Shown here: piece by piece, positions 63,999-64,000 of the stretch
Position numbering within the stretch: position 1 is the first letter of the stretch
How the letters are laid out: the number at the start of each line of letters is the position of its first letter
DNA from: Tessaracoccus oleiagri
GTDB taxonomy: Bacteria; Actinomycetota; Actinomycetes; Propionibacteriales; Propionibacteriaceae
Direction of reading: 5' to 3'
NCBI RefSeq assembly: GCF_900103275.1
Contig: NZ_FNGP01000001.1
Coordinates: forward strand, 868,001 to 932,000
DNA length: 64,000 nt
Notes under the pieces: generated by a model
What the model saw: the letters and a program-made list of their open reading frames with translations, nothing else
What the model was told of the DNA's origin: nothing
Database searches by the model: none
Position numbers and translations under genes: made by a program

Positions 63999-64000
63999 CA

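Overview
The window is high-GC DNA of an actinobacterium. Gene content points to the Propionibacteriaceae or a close relative (Tessaracoccus-like genera), but this is inference, because there is no rRNA in the window. The clues are a dnaK-grpE-dnaJ-hspR operon with HAIR operators, GTP-dependent PEP carboxykinase, an MptB-type mannosyltransferase, DUF1707 and DUF222/HNH proteins, and an aryl-carotenoid gene set. Coding density is very high, many genes overlap by 4 nt, and no tRNA, rRNA, CRISPR array or insertion sequence was recognised.

Layout. 0-12.4 kb is mostly core: a transglutaminase-like membrane protein cut by the left edge, an RDD-FHA protein, dcd, deoC, an OmpR-type two-component system, a DoxX protein, a VOC protein plus NDH-2, an MptB-like glycosyltransferase, thrC and a DUF1697 protein. 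12.4-16.6 kb looks accessory: DUF222/HNH nuclease, CPBP protease, secreted trypsin-like protease and an orphan gene. 16.6-24.7 kb is a carotenoid cluster: P450, methyltransferase, CrtU-like enzyme, then crtB, crtI and a single-gene fusion of isopentenyl-diphosphate isomerase with a prenyl diphosphate synthase, preceded by a GNAT gene. 24.9-31.1 kb holds nadE, a DUF1707 protein, a Nudix protein and the heat-shock operon. An intracellular sialidase follows.

32.3-52.6 kb is the most interesting part, a sugar-acid and glycoside locus. One minus-strand operon joins the nickel-pincer cofactor genes larE-larB-larC to a LacI regulator, glucuronate isomerase (uxaC) and a fructuronate reductase-like gene (uxuB). 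Around it lie three Gfo/Idh/MocA oxidoreductases, a TIM-barrel isomerase/lyase-like protein, a GPH-family glycoside/hexuronide symporter, a LarA-like nickel racemase/epimerase, a PfkB sugar-acid kinase next to 6-phosphogluconate dehydrogenase (gnd), and a GH3 enzyme paired with a HAD phosphatase. Read together they suggest an uncommon route: glucuronate, fructuronate, mannonate, then gluconate by a nickel-pincer 2-epimerase, then 6-phosphogluconate and ribulose 5-phosphate. This would bypass mannonate dehydratase and KDPG aldolase, neither of which is in the window.

52.6-64 kb returns to ordinary content: L-lactate dehydrogenase, a peptide-type ABC importer with a fused dual ATPase followed by a CocE-type hydrolase, an EamA exporter and PEP carboxykinase. 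A 25-nt motif, GCAGGTTTTTCG-N6-GGCAGGT, occurs three times in intergenic DNA (near 3.2, 12.5 and 24.8 kb) and may be an undescribed dispersed repeat.
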